A stretch of 64,000 bases of DNA from Pimelobacter simplex (GTDB lineage: Bacteria; Actinomycetota; Actinomycetes; Propionibacteriales; Nocardioidaceae): positions 6,014,001 to 6,078,000 of the forward strand of contig NZ_CP096276.1 in assembly GCF_024662235.1 (NCBI RefSeq), in the 5' to 3' direction. The translations under genes were made by a program, and so were the position numbers. The notes under the pieces were generated by a model, which was not told the DNA's origin, made no database searches, and saw only the letters and a list, made by a program, of their open reading frames with translations. Every line of letters starts with the position of its first letter. Position 1 is the stretch's first letter. Shown here piece by piece: positions 21,592 to 30,249 of this stretch.

Positions 21592-21786
21592 CTCCTCGTC
21601 CGGAGCCGTCTCGGAGCGGCGCTGGTCGTCGAGGCCGAGATCGAGGTCGAGGTCGAGGTCGAGGTCGCGCGACTCGGTGCTGAAGGCGCCGTCCCCGCCG
21701 ACGCCCTCGATCCGGTTCGGCCCGCCGGGAGGAGGCTCGGGAGGCTCGGTCGCGGGTTCGGGGCGCGGTGGCAGCTTCTCGTCCAT
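21580..21786 (-). CDS. Small acidic, Pro-rich hypothetical protein with an Asp-Leu repeat
   Basis: A 68-residue frame. The first third is Pro/Glu-rich (EPATEPPEPPPGGP). The centre is an alternating DLDLDLDLDL run encoded by a 6-bp tandem repeat (GAGGTC on the + strand, about 21643-21668). A good AGAGGAAG ribosome-binding site precedes the ATG at 21786, which is the main argument that it is real. No family is recognised. The repeat could vary in length between strains. Confidence 0.5.
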   Translation of the reverse strand: MDEKLPPRPEPATEPPEPPPGGPNRIEGVGGDGAFSTESRDLDLDLDLDLGLDDQRRSETAPDEESPA

Positions 21787-21808
21787 GACTTCCTCTCTTG
21801 GAGCACCT

Positions 21809-21970
21809 AGGGCGTGTCTCCCAAGTCCCCGCCTGCTGCGCGGTGTTTGCGACTCGATCTGGCGGCGTTGTCGCAGACTCGACGGGCCTCCGGCCCGCCT
21901 TCACTGCTCCGCCTTGCCAGATCGGCCGCAAACACCGCTCGCGACGGCGCGGACTTGGGAGACACGCCCT
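21809..21970. repeat. 162-bp MITE-like long palindrome
   Basis: Perfect 20-bp terminal inverted repeats (21809-21828 and 21951-21970, beginning AGGGCGTGTCTCCCAAGTCC) enclose two further nested inverted pairs: GCGGTGTTTGCG (21840-21851) with 21927-21938, and GATCTGGC (21856-21863) with 21916-21923. There is no coding capacity. Outer bases show no obvious target duplication. The structure suits a non-autonomous element or the collapsed ends of an IS. Confidence 0.8.
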
Positions 21971-22016
21971 GGAGGAGAGGTATCCGCTCGCGCGGATCCC
22001 AGTCGGGCAGGAGCCG

Positions 22017-22514
22017 TCAGAAGCCGTGGTGCGAGAGCGCCGGCAGGTCGCCGCGGCGCAGGCCGGCGAGCACGACCGCCTCGTGCGGGACGAGCGGGTC
22101 GGGCAGCGCGGAGAGCGGGAACCAGCGCAGGTCCGCGCACTTGGCCGGCTCGACGATCCGCGGCTCGCCGGACCAGGAGCGGGCGGTGAAGAAGAAGTCG
22201 ATGCGCTCGTCGATGGGCAGGTCGTGGGCCGTGCGCTGCATCGCGGTGGCGAACACGAGGTCGAGTCCGGTGACGCCCACCTCTTCGAGGGCCTCGCGGT
22301 GGGCGGCGGTCTCGGCGGTCTCGCCGCGCTCGACGTGGCCGGCCGCGGCGGCGGCCCAGTGGCCGTCCATGTAGCCGGTGTTCTGGCGCAATTGGAGGAG
22401 CACCTCGGTGCCCGTGCCGTCCGTGTCGTCCGGGTCCTCGCGGAGGAGGAAGACGTAGGAGGCGGGAACCACCACGAATCGGGTCTTGCCGGTGGCGGGG
22501 TCCTGAACGGTCAC
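22017..22514 (-). CDS. NUDIX hydrolase
   Basis: A 165-residue NUDIX protein. The box GHVERGETAETAAHREALEE plus VG fits the GX5EX7REUXEEXGU consensus completely, so the metal site is intact. YVFLLREDPDDTD and LRQNTGYMDGHWAAAAAG precede it, and FFFTARSWSGEP with a late LRWFPLSALP follow. The phosphate-linked substrate is unknown. The GTG at 22514 is the start. Confidence 0.9.
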   Translation of the reverse strand: MTVQDPATGKTRFVVVPASYVFLLREDPDDTDGTGTEVLLQLRQNTGYMDGHWAAAAAGHVERGETAETAAHREALEEVGVTGLDLVFATAMQRTAHDLPIDERIDFFFTARSWSGEPRIVEPAKCADLRWFPLSALPDPLVPHEAVVLAGLRRGDLPALSHHGF

Positions 22515-22548
22515 CGAGGTGCTCTCTGCCGGTCGTCGGTGGGGACGA

Positions 22549-22752
22549 TCAGCTGATGTCGTCGTTCTTGCCGTCGAGGCTGTCGAGCGCGTCCTTGGCC
22601 TTGTCGGCGCCGAGGTCGATCTTGTCGTCGAACTTGCCGCCCGTTTTGTCGGAGGCGAAGTCGGCAGCCTTGTCGACCGCGTCGCCGATCTTGTCGCCCT
22701 GGCTGTCGACCGCGTCGCTCAGCTTGTCCTTGGCGTCATCGAGAAAGCCCAC
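22549..22752 (-). CDS. MT0933-like small antitoxin-family protein (copy 2)
   Basis: A 67-residue, highly charged helical protein: VGFLDDAKDKLSDAVDSQGD, then KIGDAVDKAADFASDKTGGK, then DDKIDLGADKAKDALDSL. This matches the MT0933-like antitoxin family (M. tuberculosis Rv0909 is the named member). GTG at 22752 is the start. It lies directly downstream of a close paralogue at 22822-23043. No Rv0910-like toxin gene is next to either, so an antitoxin role is uncertain. Confidence 0.75.
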   Translation of the reverse strand: MGFLDDAKDKLSDAVDSQGDKIGDAVDKAADFASDKTGGKFDDKIDLGADKAKDALDSLDGKNDDIS

Positions 22753-22821
22753 GAGAAACCCCCAAAGGTGAGTGTCCGGCGACCCGACCTGAGCCACCGG
22801 TGTCACCTTAGAGGATCGGTC

Positions 22822-23043
22822 TCACGCGGGGGTGTCGTCCTCGCCCCGCTTGCCGAGCGCGTCCTTGGCCTTGTCGGTGGCCGACTCGATCTTGTCGTGG
22901 TACTTGCCCTTGGTCTTGTCGTCGACGAAGTCGGCGGCCTTGTCGAGCCCGGACTCGATCTTGTCGCCGTGCTTGTCGACCGCGTCGCCGACCTTGTCGG
23001 TGACGGTGTCCTTCGCGCCCTTCAGCTTGTCCATGAATCCCAT
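22822..23043 (-). CDS. MT0933-like small antitoxin-family protein (copy 1)
   Basis: A 73-residue paralogue of the next gene, sharing the pattern MGFMDKLKGAKDTVTDKVGD, KHGDKIESGLDKAADFVDDK and DKIESATDKAKDALGK. It probably forms a long amphipathic helix or a small helical bundle. A GGAGACCGCC stretch precedes the ATG at 23043. The two copies are separated by 69 bp and look like a tandem duplication. Confidence 0.75.
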   Translation of the reverse strand: MGFMDKLKGAKDTVTDKVGDAVDKHGDKIESGLDKAADFVDDKTKGKYHDKIESATDKAKDALGKRGEDDTPA

Positions 23044-23105
23044 GGCGGTCTCCTCGCGTCGTGGCCCGGGGTGGCTCCCGAGTGGGTCATTGCCACACTA
23101 ATCCC

Positions 23106-24035
23106 ATGCCGATGAGCCCGACCCCGCCCGCGACCCCCATCGTGGCGATCGTCGGCCCCACGGCCAGCGGCAAGACGGCGCTCTCGCTCGACCTCGCCGA
23201 GGCGCTGGGGGGAGAGATCGTCAACACCGACGCCATGCAGGTCTACCGCGGCATGGACATCGGTACGGCGAAGCTACCGCCCGCCGAGCGGCGCGGCATT
23301 CCGCACCACCTGCTCGACACGCTCCAGGTCCGCGACCCGGCCACGGTCGCGGAGTTCCAGGGATGGGCGCGGACGGCGATCGCCGCGCTGCGCGCACGGG
23401 GCGCGACGCCCGTCCTGGTGGGCGGGTCCGCGCTCTACACGCGGGCGATCCTCGACCGCTTCGACTTTCCCGGCACCGACCCGGCCGTCCGGGCGCGGCT
23501 GGAGGCCGAGCTCGACGAGGTCGGCAGCGCGACCCTGCACGCGCGGCTGCGGACGCTCGACCCGCCGGCGGCGGAGCGGATCGAGGTCGAGAACGGGCGC
23601 CGCGTCGTCCGGGCGCTGGAGGTCATCGAGATCACCGGGGAGCCGTTCAGCGCCCACCTCCCCGTCCAGGAGTACGCCGACCCGCGCACCGTCCAGCTCG
23701 GCGTCGCGATCGACCGCGACGTCCTGGAGGAGCGGATCGTGCTGCGGGTGCGGACGATGTTCGACGACGGGCTGCTCGACGAGGTCGAGCGCCTGCTGGC
23801 CGAGGGCCTGGCGGAGAGCCGGACCGCGGCGGCCGCGATCGGCTACCGGCAGGCGGCGGCGGTGCTCGCGGGGGAGATGTCGGTCGCCGAGGCCATCGAC
23901 AAGACGGTGATCGCGACGCGCCAGTTCGCCCGGCGCCAGATGGCCTGGTGGCGCAACGACCCCCGCATCACCTGGCTCGAGCACGACGACCCGGAGCGCG
24001 TCGCCCGGGCGCTGAGCGTGGTCCGGGCGGTCTGA
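23106..24035 (+). CDS. miaA: tRNA dimethylallyltransferase MiaA
   Basis: A 309-residue enzyme that transfers dimethylallyl from DMAPP to N6 of A37 in tRNA, giving the substrate of MiaB. AIVGPTASGKTALS is the P-loop, NTDAMQVYRGMDIGTAKLP the DMAPP-binding and catalytic Asp region, and VGGSALYTRAILD and AAAIGYRQAA are further family blocks. The QFARRQMAWWRND C-terminal signature is present. The ATG at 23106 is chosen. It ends 6 bp from the convergent FAD oxidoreductase gene. Confidence 0.97.
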   Translation: MPMSPTPPATPIVAIVGPTASGKTALSLDLAEALGGEIVNTDAMQVYRGMDIGTAKLPPAERRGIPHHLLDTLQVRDPATVAEFQGWARTAIAALRARGATPVLVGGSALYTRAILDRFDFPGTDPAVRARLEAELDEVGSATLHARLRTLDPPAAERIEVENGRRVVRALEVIEITGEPFSAHLPVQEYADPRTVQLGVAIDRDVLEERIVLRVRTMFDDGLLDEVERLLAEGLAESRTAAAAIGYRQAAAVLAGEMSVAEAIDKTVIATRQFARRQMAWWRNDPRITWLEHDDPERVARALSVVRAV

Positions 24036-24041
24036 GCCGCC

Positions 24042-25475
24042 TCAGCGCAGCCGCGCCAGCGCGGTCTCGGCCGCGTGGAAGCCGCCCATCCCGTGCACGC
24101 CCGCGCCCGGCGGGGTCGCCGCGGAGCACAGGTAGACGCCCGGGACGCCCAGCTCGTAGGGGGAGAGCGCGATCCGCGGCCGGAAGGCGACCTGGCGCGC
24201 GGTGTTGGCACCGGCGCTGATGTCGCCGCCGACGTAGTTGGCGTTGTAGGCCTCCAGCGCGGCCGGACCGCGGGGAGCCACGGCGAGGACGCGTTCGCGG
24301 AAGCCGGGCGCGAACCGCTCGACCTGGCTCAGGACGGCCTCGGTCGCGTCGCCGTCGTAGCCGTGGGGGACGTACGCGTAGGCGTAGACGGGGTGGGTCG
24401 TGCCGGAGGAGCGGGAGGGATCGGCGAGGTACTGCTGGCCGAGCAGCACGAACGGCCGCTCGGGCATCTCGCCGCGCACGGTGGCGGCCTCGATCGCGGC
24501 GACCTCCTCGGCGGTGCCGCCGAGGTGGAGGGTGCCGGCCCGGCGGCAGGCCTCGTTGGTCCAGGGGATGTCGCCCTCGATCGCGAGGTCGACCTTGAAG
24601 GCGGCGGGGCCGTAGGTGTAGCGGGCGAGCGCGCGGCGCACGCGCGGGGGCAGGCGGTCGCCGACGATGTCGAGGACGCCGGCCGGCGCCGTGTCCAGCA
24701 GTACGACGTCCGGTGCGGCGCCGCCGGTCAGCTCGCGGACCTGGTCGAGCGAGGTCACCCGGACCCCCGTGCGGACGGTGCCGCCGAGCGAGGTGAGCAC
24801 CGAGAGCAGGGCGCGGGTGATCGAGGCCGTGCCGCCCTCGGCGACCGGCCAGCCGACCGCGTGGGCGGTGGCGGTGAGCATCAGCCCGACCGAGCCCGAC
24901 AGGGGTGTGTCGAGACGGCCGAAGACATGGGCGGCGACGCCCGAGAACAGCGCCCGGGCGGGGTCGTCGCGGAACCGGGCCGTCGTCCAGGTGGCCGGCT
25001 GCAGTGCCTTGACACCGAACCGGCCGAGGGTGACCGGGTGGCGGGGCAGGTGCGTGACCGGCTGGAAGACCTCGTCGACGAGGTCGTCGAAGTGGCGCAC
25101 CATCGGCCCTAAGATCCGCTGCCAGCGGGCCGCGTCGACGCCGAGCGAGGCCGTGGCGGACGCCGCGAGCGAGCGGGTCGCGTAGCCCGCGCGGCCGTCG
25201 TCCAGGGGATGGGCGAGGTCGATCTCGGGCCAGCGCCAGCGCAGGCCGTGCTCCTCCAGCCCGAGCGAGCTGAAGAAGGGGGAGGCGACGCCCGTCGGGT
25301 GGAAGGCCGCGCAGTCGTCGTGGAGCAGCCCGGGGAGCGTGAGCTCGCTGGTCCGGGTCCCGCCCCCGGGGCGCTCGTGCGCCTCGAGGACGGTCACCGA
25401 CAGCCCCGCCTGGGCGAGCCGGATCGCTCCGGCCAGCCCGTTGGGTCCGCTGCCGACCACGACGGCGGTGGTCAC
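24042..25475 (-). CDS. FAD-dependent oxidoreductase of the phytoene-desaturase / PYROXD2 type
   Basis: A 477-residue flavoprotein. VVVGSGPNGLAGAIRLAQAG at the N-terminus is the FAD dinucleotide-binding fold, followed by the GG-motif ERPGGGTRT. The C-terminal YLCSAATPPGAGVHGMGG completes the FAD site as in CrtI-like and PYROXD2-like enzymes. It would oxidise or isomerise a hydrophobic substrate. The GTG at 25475 overlaps the stop of the DUF3556 gene by 4 bp, so it is the third gene of the acyl-CoA ligase operon. Confidence 0.87.
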   Translation of the reverse strand: MTTAVVVGSGPNGLAGAIRLAQAGLSVTVLEAHERPGGGTRTSELTLPGLLHDDCAAFHPTGVASPFFSSLGLEEHGLRWRWPEIDLAHPLDDGRAGYATRSLAASATASLGVDAARWQRILGPMVRHFDDLVDEVFQPVTHLPRHPVTLGRFGVKALQPATWTTARFRDDPARALFSGVAAHVFGRLDTPLSGSVGLMLTATAHAVGWPVAEGGTASITRALLSVLTSLGGTVRTGVRVTSLDQVRELTGGAAPDVVLLDTAPAGVLDIVGDRLPPRVRRALARYTYGPAAFKVDLAIEGDIPWTNEACRRAGTLHLGGTAEEVAAIEAATVRGEMPERPFVLLGQQYLADPSRSSGTTHPVYAYAYVPHGYDGDATEAVLSQVERFAPGFRERVLAVAPRGPAALEAYNANYVGGDISAGANTARQVAFRPRIALSPYELGVPGVYLCSAATPPGAGVHGMGGFHAAETALARLR

Positions 25476-27328
25476 GACACGGGATCCTTCCCGCCGGTGA
25501 GGGTGCTCTGCCGGCGATAGCCGTCCGCGGTCCAGCTCACCTGGAGCGGCACCGGGCCGTTGGGCAGCCACGGCTGCTCCTTGACGCAGTCGCGCACGTC
25601 CCAGCTGCCGCGCTCGACGACGCCGAGCGCGGCGTCGATGACGCGGTACTGCTGGGGCCGCGAGGTCTTCCAGGGCGTCGCCTGGGACTCGCAGTAGGCC
25701 ACCACGAGGTCGCCCGGCGCGAGGCCGAGGCGCTTCTGGATCGCGGCGACGAGGCGCTCGTCGTGCAGGTGCCCGTCGCCGAAGTTCCAGCCGACGATGA
25801 TGTTGCAGACGAACTCGCCCTCGCGGACCGCACGGGTCTCGATGTCGTCGAGGTGCTCGTAGAGCACCGAGAACAGGCCGCGGCCCTGGCTGTGCATCGA
25901 GCGCCAGGCGAGCGCCTTCTGGATGGTCATCTCCGCCTCGTCGGCGGTGTAGGGCATCGGCTGCATCCGCTGGAGCTGGTCGACCTGGTTCTCCACGAGC
26001 GGCAGCTCGTTGAGCCGCTCCTCGATGCCCGGGCGCATGGTCCACACGGCGGAGGCCCAGTTGCCGGCGTACTGGCGCATCGAGGGGAGGAACGACACGA
26101 GGTCGGGGCGCAGGTTGCCGAGCACCGGGCCGAAGAGCAGCAGCGCGAAGACCGGGATGAGCAGCAGGGGCTCGGAGAAGTTCCAGATGTTGTACGTCGA
26201 CGCCTCGAAGCCGTCGCCGAAGCCGGCCCACAGCACGATGGCGATGTAGCCGAAGTAGACGTTCCACTCCAGCGGCACCGCGAGCGGGAACGTCGAGGTG
26301 ATGTAGATGTGGAAGACCAGCATGGCGACGGCGCCGAGCAGGGCGATCGTGTTGTTCGTGGTGAGCAGCAGCACGACCGGGATGATGATCTCGACGGTCG
26401 TGCCGCCCACGTGGGCCATGAACCAGGCGAGCCGGCTGGGCCGGAGGTCGTCGGGGGCGCTGCGGTAGTGCAGGCGCTTGACGACGTCGAGCTGGCCCGG
26501 GCTGTTGGACACCATCGGCGGGACGACGTTGATGAAGTGCTCGCCGATCTTGGAGACGCCGGCGCCGATCCAGACGATGCAGATGATGATCTTGAACGCG
26601 ACGACGAGGTTGACGAAGTCCGCCGCGGAGGCGCCGTCGCTGAGCGCGATCGCCCCGAAGGTGGCCGAGAACAGCATGATCGGCAGGTACTGCTCGGAGC
26701 GGGCGGCCAGGAAGACGACCTTGTCGCGCAGCCCCATCAGCGGCATCGTCACCAGGATCGGGAGGAACGCGAGCGGGGGCACGAGCTCCTGCGGGCCGGT
26801 GCCGGACGGCAGCAGCCGCACGGGATCGGCGTGCGCGAGCAGGGGGTAGACCAGGCTGGCCAGCACGGCGACGTACAGCAGGACGTCGACGACGGTGCGC
26901 TCGTCGCCGCCGGTCAGCGGGACGCGGCGGCCCCACGGGGCCATCCGGATCGTGCCGGGGCGCAGCCAGTAGCGGATGTTGCCGAGCATCGGCACGAAGT
27001 GGCCGCACAGCGGGCCGAACGCGCCGCCGAGGCCGATCACCTCGAGGAGCATCAGCCAGATCGCGAGCTTCTGGTAGACGACGACATTGTCGAACCACGT
27101 GCTCGGGTCGGTGAAGTGGACGTGGTCGGTCGTCGCGGAGGTGATGGCCAGGCCGACGGCGAAGTAGAGGCCCAGCATCTTGAGGATGTAGACCACGTGG
27201 AGCATCCGCGGGGTGTTGAAGCCCGCGGTCACCCAGTTGGTGCTCAGCACCCGGATCCGCTCCCGCAGGGGGAGCACGAGGAAGTCGGCCGGCGGCATCG
27301 GCTCCGGCTCGGGCTTGAAGAATCCCAT
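25472..27328 (-). CDS. DUF3556 polytopic membrane protein
   Basis: A 618-residue integral membrane protein matching DUF3556, a family known mainly from mycobacteria and relatives and without a defined function. The first 400 residues hold about ten hydrophobic helices (for example MLHVVYILKMLGLYFAVGLA, VEIIIPVVLLLTTNNTIALL). The last 200 residues are soluble and include QPMPYTADEAEMTIQKALAW. It lies between an acyl-CoA ligase (1 bp upstream) and a FAD oxidoreductase (4-bp overlap). That suggests a role in a membrane-linked lipid or acyl pathway, which is inference. Confidence 0.85.
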   Translation of the reverse strand: MGFFKPEPEPMPPADFLVLPLRERIRVLSTNWVTAGFNTPRMLHVVYILKMLGLYFAVGLAITSATTDHVHFTDPSTWFDNVVVYQKLAIWLMLLEVIGLGGAFGPLCGHFVPMLGNIRYWLRPGTIRMAPWGRRVPLTGGDERTVVDVLLYVAVLASLVYPLLAHADPVRLLPSGTGPQELVPPLAFLPILVTMPLMGLRDKVVFLAARSEQYLPIMLFSATFGAIALSDGASAADFVNLVVAFKIIICIVWIGAGVSKIGEHFINVVPPMVSNSPGQLDVVKRLHYRSAPDDLRPSRLAWFMAHVGGTTVEIIIPVVLLLTTNNTIALLGAVAMLVFHIYITSTFPLAVPLEWNVYFGYIAIVLWAGFGDGFEASTYNIWNFSEPLLLIPVFALLLFGPVLGNLRPDLVSFLPSMRQYAGNWASAVWTMRPGIEERLNELPLVENQVDQLQRMQPMPYTADEAEMTIQKALAWRSMHSQGRGLFSVLYEHLDDIETRAVREGEFVCNIIVGWNFGDGHLHDERLVAAIQKRLGLAPGDLVVAYCESQATPWKTSRPQQYRVIDAALGVVERGSWDVRDCVKEQPWLPNGPVPLQVSWTADGYRRQSTLTGGKDPVS

Positions 27329-27329
27329 C

Positions 27330-28769
27330 TCAGGACTCCTTGCTCGTCGTGGCGGCGAGACGGGCCCGCAGGGCGGGCTTGTCGATCTTGCCGACGGGGT
27401 TCTTGGGCAGCGCGTCCAGGACGTGGACCACGACCGGGACCTTGATCTTGGTCAGCTCCTCCCGGCAGCGGGCGAGGAGGACGTCGACGTCGATCACCGC
27501 GCCGGGCTCCGGCGCGACGAACGCGACCGGTACCTCGCCGTAGACGGAGTCGGCGCCACCGACCACCGACGCCTCCAGGACGCCGGTCCCGCCGTGCAGG
27601 ACGTTCTCGATCTCCTTGGGATAGATGTTCTCGCCCCCGCGGATGATCATGTCCTTGATCCGGTCCACGATGCGCAGGTAGCCGTCCTCGTCCAGGATCC
27701 CGACGTCGCCGGTGTGCAGCCAGCCGTCGCCGAGCACCTCGGCGGTGGCCTCGGGCCGGTTGAGGTAGCCGCGCATCACGTTGTCGCCCTTGACGACGAC
27801 CTCGCCGCGCTCGCCGGCGGGCAGCAGCGCGCCGTCGGGGGCCATGATCGCGACCAGCTGGCCCGGCAGCGCGGGACCGACCGTGCCGGGCTTGCGGACG
27901 CCGTCGACGGGATTGCAGGTCGACGCGCAGGTGCCCTCGGAGAGGCCGTAGCCCTCGACCAGCGGGAAGCCGAACCGCTTCTCGACGGCCGCGAAGAGCT
28001 CCGGCGGCGCGGGGGCGGCGCCGCAGATCGCGAAGCGCACGGAGCTCACGTCGGCGGTGAACTCGGCCGGCAGCGCGACCAGGTGGCTGTAGATCGTCGG
28101 CACCGCCGAGAAGTACGTCGGCCGGTAGCGCTCGATCGCGCCGAGGAACTCGACCGGGTGGAAGCGCTGCAGCACGGTCAGCTGGGCGCCGACCGACATC
28201 GGCGTCAAGAAGCTCACGCAGATCGCGTTGACGTGGAACAGGGGGAGCACCAGCAGGCAGTGGTCGTCCGCGCCGGCCCGGATGCCCTCGCCCATCCCGG
28301 AGATCATCGCGGCGAGGTTGCCGTGGTCGAGCATCACGCCCTTGGGCCGGCCGGTCGAGCCGCTCGTGTAGACGAGGAGCGCGAGGTCGCCCGGCGCCGT
28401 CTCGGCCGGCGGCAGCGTGCCGGCGGGCTCGGTCGGCAGGTCCGCGACGTTGTCGCGGTCGATCACGAGCACCGCGCCCGAGTCGCTGATCTGGTGCCCG
28501 GACTCGGTGGCGGTGAACGTCGGGTTGACCGGCGTCGCGGCCGCGCCGAGACGCCAGGCGGCCATGATCACGACGAGCAGCTCGACCTGGTTCGGCAGCA
28601 TCACCGCGACCACGGACCCGCGGCGGACACCCTGCGCGGCGAGGTGCTCGGCCGCGGCCTCGACCCGCACGGCGAACCCGCGGTAGTCGAGCGCGATCCG
28701 CTCGTCGCGGACACACGGGCGCTCGTCGTACGCCGTGGGGCGGCGCCAGGGGAGGTAGGTCAGCGTCAT
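27330..28769 (-). CDS. Acyl-CoA ligase (AMP-forming, ANL superfamily)
   Basis: A 479-residue adenylate-forming enzyme that activates a carboxylic acid to an acyl-CoA. YTSGSTGRPKGVM near residue 160 is the phosphate loop, VEGYGLSEGTCAST the adenine region, and WLHTGDVGILDEDGYLRIVD the hinge. PKNPVGKIDK near the C-terminus has the catalytic Lys. The acid specificity is unknown. ATG at 28769 is chosen, as upstream codons give a basic non-conserved extension. It heads an operon with the DUF3556 and FAD genes and diverges from a PucR regulator. Confidence 0.92.
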   Translation of the reverse strand: MTLTYLPWRRPTAYDERPCVRDERIALDYRGFAVRVEAAAEHLAAQGVRRGSVVAVMLPNQVELLVVIMAAWRLGAAATPVNPTFTATESGHQISDSGAVLVIDRDNVADLPTEPAGTLPPAETAPGDLALLVYTSGSTGRPKGVMLDHGNLAAMISGMGEGIRAGADDHCLLVLPLFHVNAICVSFLTPMSVGAQLTVLQRFHPVEFLGAIERYRPTYFSAVPTIYSHLVALPAEFTADVSSVRFAICGAAPAPPELFAAVEKRFGFPLVEGYGLSEGTCASTCNPVDGVRKPGTVGPALPGQLVAIMAPDGALLPAGERGEVVVKGDNVMRGYLNRPEATAEVLGDGWLHTGDVGILDEDGYLRIVDRIKDMIIRGGENIYPKEIENVLHGGTGVLEASVVGGADSVYGEVPVAFVAPEPGAVIDVDVLLARCREELTKIKVPVVVHVLDALPKNPVGKIDKPALRARLAATTSKES

Positions 28770-28798
28770 GCTGGGACCGTAGGACGCGACCGATCCAC

Positions 28799-28920
28799 GG
28801 TTCTTGGTGCGCGGAACCAAACCCGGTCGCCGGAATCGGCGTGCCGGGGCCAAGGCGGGTCGCCGTCCCGGTCTGGCATCCTGGCGTGACCGCCGTCACC
28901 GTTGGTCTCGGGGGCCAACG
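28799..28920. promoter_or_regulatory. Divergent control region with two inverted repeats (acyl-CoA ligase / PucR)
   Basis: GGTTC (28799-28803) pairs with GAACC (28814-28818), overlapped by TTGGT/ACCAA. Further on, CGTTGG (28900-28905) pairs with CCAACG (28915-28920). They lie near the start of the ligase gene and the PucR gene respectively, so they are candidate PucR-binding sites. Confidence 0.4.
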
Positions 28921-28936
28921 ACCAAGGGGGCGCAGC

Positions 28937-30181
28937 GTGCCGGACGCGGAGAGCGAGCTCCAGGGCGTCGCCGCGCTCCTCGCCGAGCGCCGGGTCGAGC
29001 TGACCGCCTTCCTGGTGCGCGAGTTCGGGGAGCGGATCCCCGAGCTGCCGCGCGACCCGGTCCTCGTCGACCTGCTCAACGGCAGCGCCGGGTCCAACCT
29101 CGAGACGCTCTCGCACCTGCTGCGCGGGCACGTCCCGGTCACCGACATCCAGGCGCCGTCCGCGGCGGTCGAGTACGCCCGCCGGCTCGCCCAGCGCGGC
29201 ACCCTGCCCAGCGCGCTGCTGCGGGCCTACCGGCTCGGCCAGCAGCTCATCCTGCGCTGGGCCTACGAGGAGATCGAGCGCCGGGTCCCGGACCCGGTGC
29301 TGGCGCTCGAGACGAGCCGGCTGCTCACCGAGACCTCGTTCGTGTACGTCGACGCGGTCTCCGAGGAGGTCATCGGCGCCTACCAGTCCGAGCGCGAGCG
29401 GTGGCTGACCAACCGCAGCGCCGTCCAGCGCGAGACCGTCGACGCGCTGCTGCGCGACGACCGGCTCGACCTGGCCGCGACCGAGGCCGCGCTCGGCTAC
29501 CGGCTGCGCCAGCACCACCTGGGCCTCGTGCTGTGGACCGAGGCGGGCGCGGGCGACCTCGCCGTGGTCGAGCGGACCGTCGGCCGGATCGCCGAGCGGC
29601 TCGGCGCGGCCGGGCACCCGCTGTTCGTCCCGCGCGACCGCGAGACCGCCTGGGCGTGGGTGCCGATCGGGCGCACGGCCGAGGCCGACCTCAGCGTCGT
29701 CGGCACCGTCGTCGCCGAGTGCGGCGCCCCGGTGTCGGTCGCGGTCGGCGAGCCCGGCGCCGGTGAGCCCGGCTTCCGGATCACCCACGTCGGCGCTGCC
29801 GCCGCCCACGAGGTCGCCCAGCTCGGGCAGCTCCCCGCCGGCCACGTCATCGGGTACGACGACCCGACCGTGCGCGCCGCCGCCCTCCTCGCCCGCGACC
29901 TGCCCAGCACCCGCCGGATGGTGCGCGGGACCCTCGGCGACCTCGCCGACGACTCCGAGGGCGCGGCCCGGCTGCGCGAGACGCTGCTGGCGTTCGTCGA
30001 GGAGCGGGAGAGCTATGTCGCCACCGCGGCCCGGGTGCACCTGCACAAGAACACCGTGAAGTACCGCGTGGACCGGGCCGTCGAGGCCCGCGGCAAGCCG
30101 CTCGGCGAGGACCGTCTCGACCTCGAGCTCGCGCTGATCGCCTGCCGCTGGCTCGGGCCCGAGGTGCTCGGCCGGTCCTGA
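28937..30181 (+). CDS. PucR-family transcriptional regulator with C-terminal helix-turn-helix
   Basis: A 414-residue regulator. The N-terminal half is an all-helical sensor-like domain (LLAERRVELTAFLVREFGER onward). A GGDEF-like middle follows. The C-terminal PucR HTH is clear: LRETLLAFVEERESYVATAA, then RVHLHKNTVKYRVDRA, then LDLELALIACRWLG. GTG at 28937 sits 7 bases after AAGGGGG, a good ribosome-binding site. It diverges from the acyl-CoA ligase operon and is the likely regulator of it. The inducer is unknown. Confidence 0.9.
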   Translation: MPDAESELQGVAALLAERRVELTAFLVREFGERIPELPRDPVLVDLLNGSAGSNLETLSHLLRGHVPVTDIQAPSAAVEYARRLAQRGTLPSALLRAYRLGQQLILRWAYEEIERRVPDPVLALETSRLLTETSFVYVDAVSEEVIGAYQSERERWLTNRSAVQRETVDALLRDDRLDLAATEAALGYRLRQHHLGLVLWTEAGAGDLAVVERTVGRIAERLGAAGHPLFVPRDRETAWAWVPIGRTAEADLSVVGTVVAECGAPVSVAVGEPGAGEPGFRITHVGAAAAHEVAQLGQLPAGHVIGYDDPTVRAAALLARDLPSTRRMVRGTLGDLADDSEGAARLRETLLAFVEERESYVATAARVHLHKNTVKYRVDRAVEARGKPLGEDRLDLELALIACRWLGPEVLGRS

Positions 30182-30249
30182 CGGGTGCGGAGCGGACCTG
30201 CGCAAGAACGGTCAAGCGGCCCGCCCGCCCGAGCGACGACACTGGTCCC

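Noticed and set aside
22549..23043. A complete toxin-antitoxin pair
   Set aside because: Both genes belong to the same antitoxin-like family and neither looks like a toxin.
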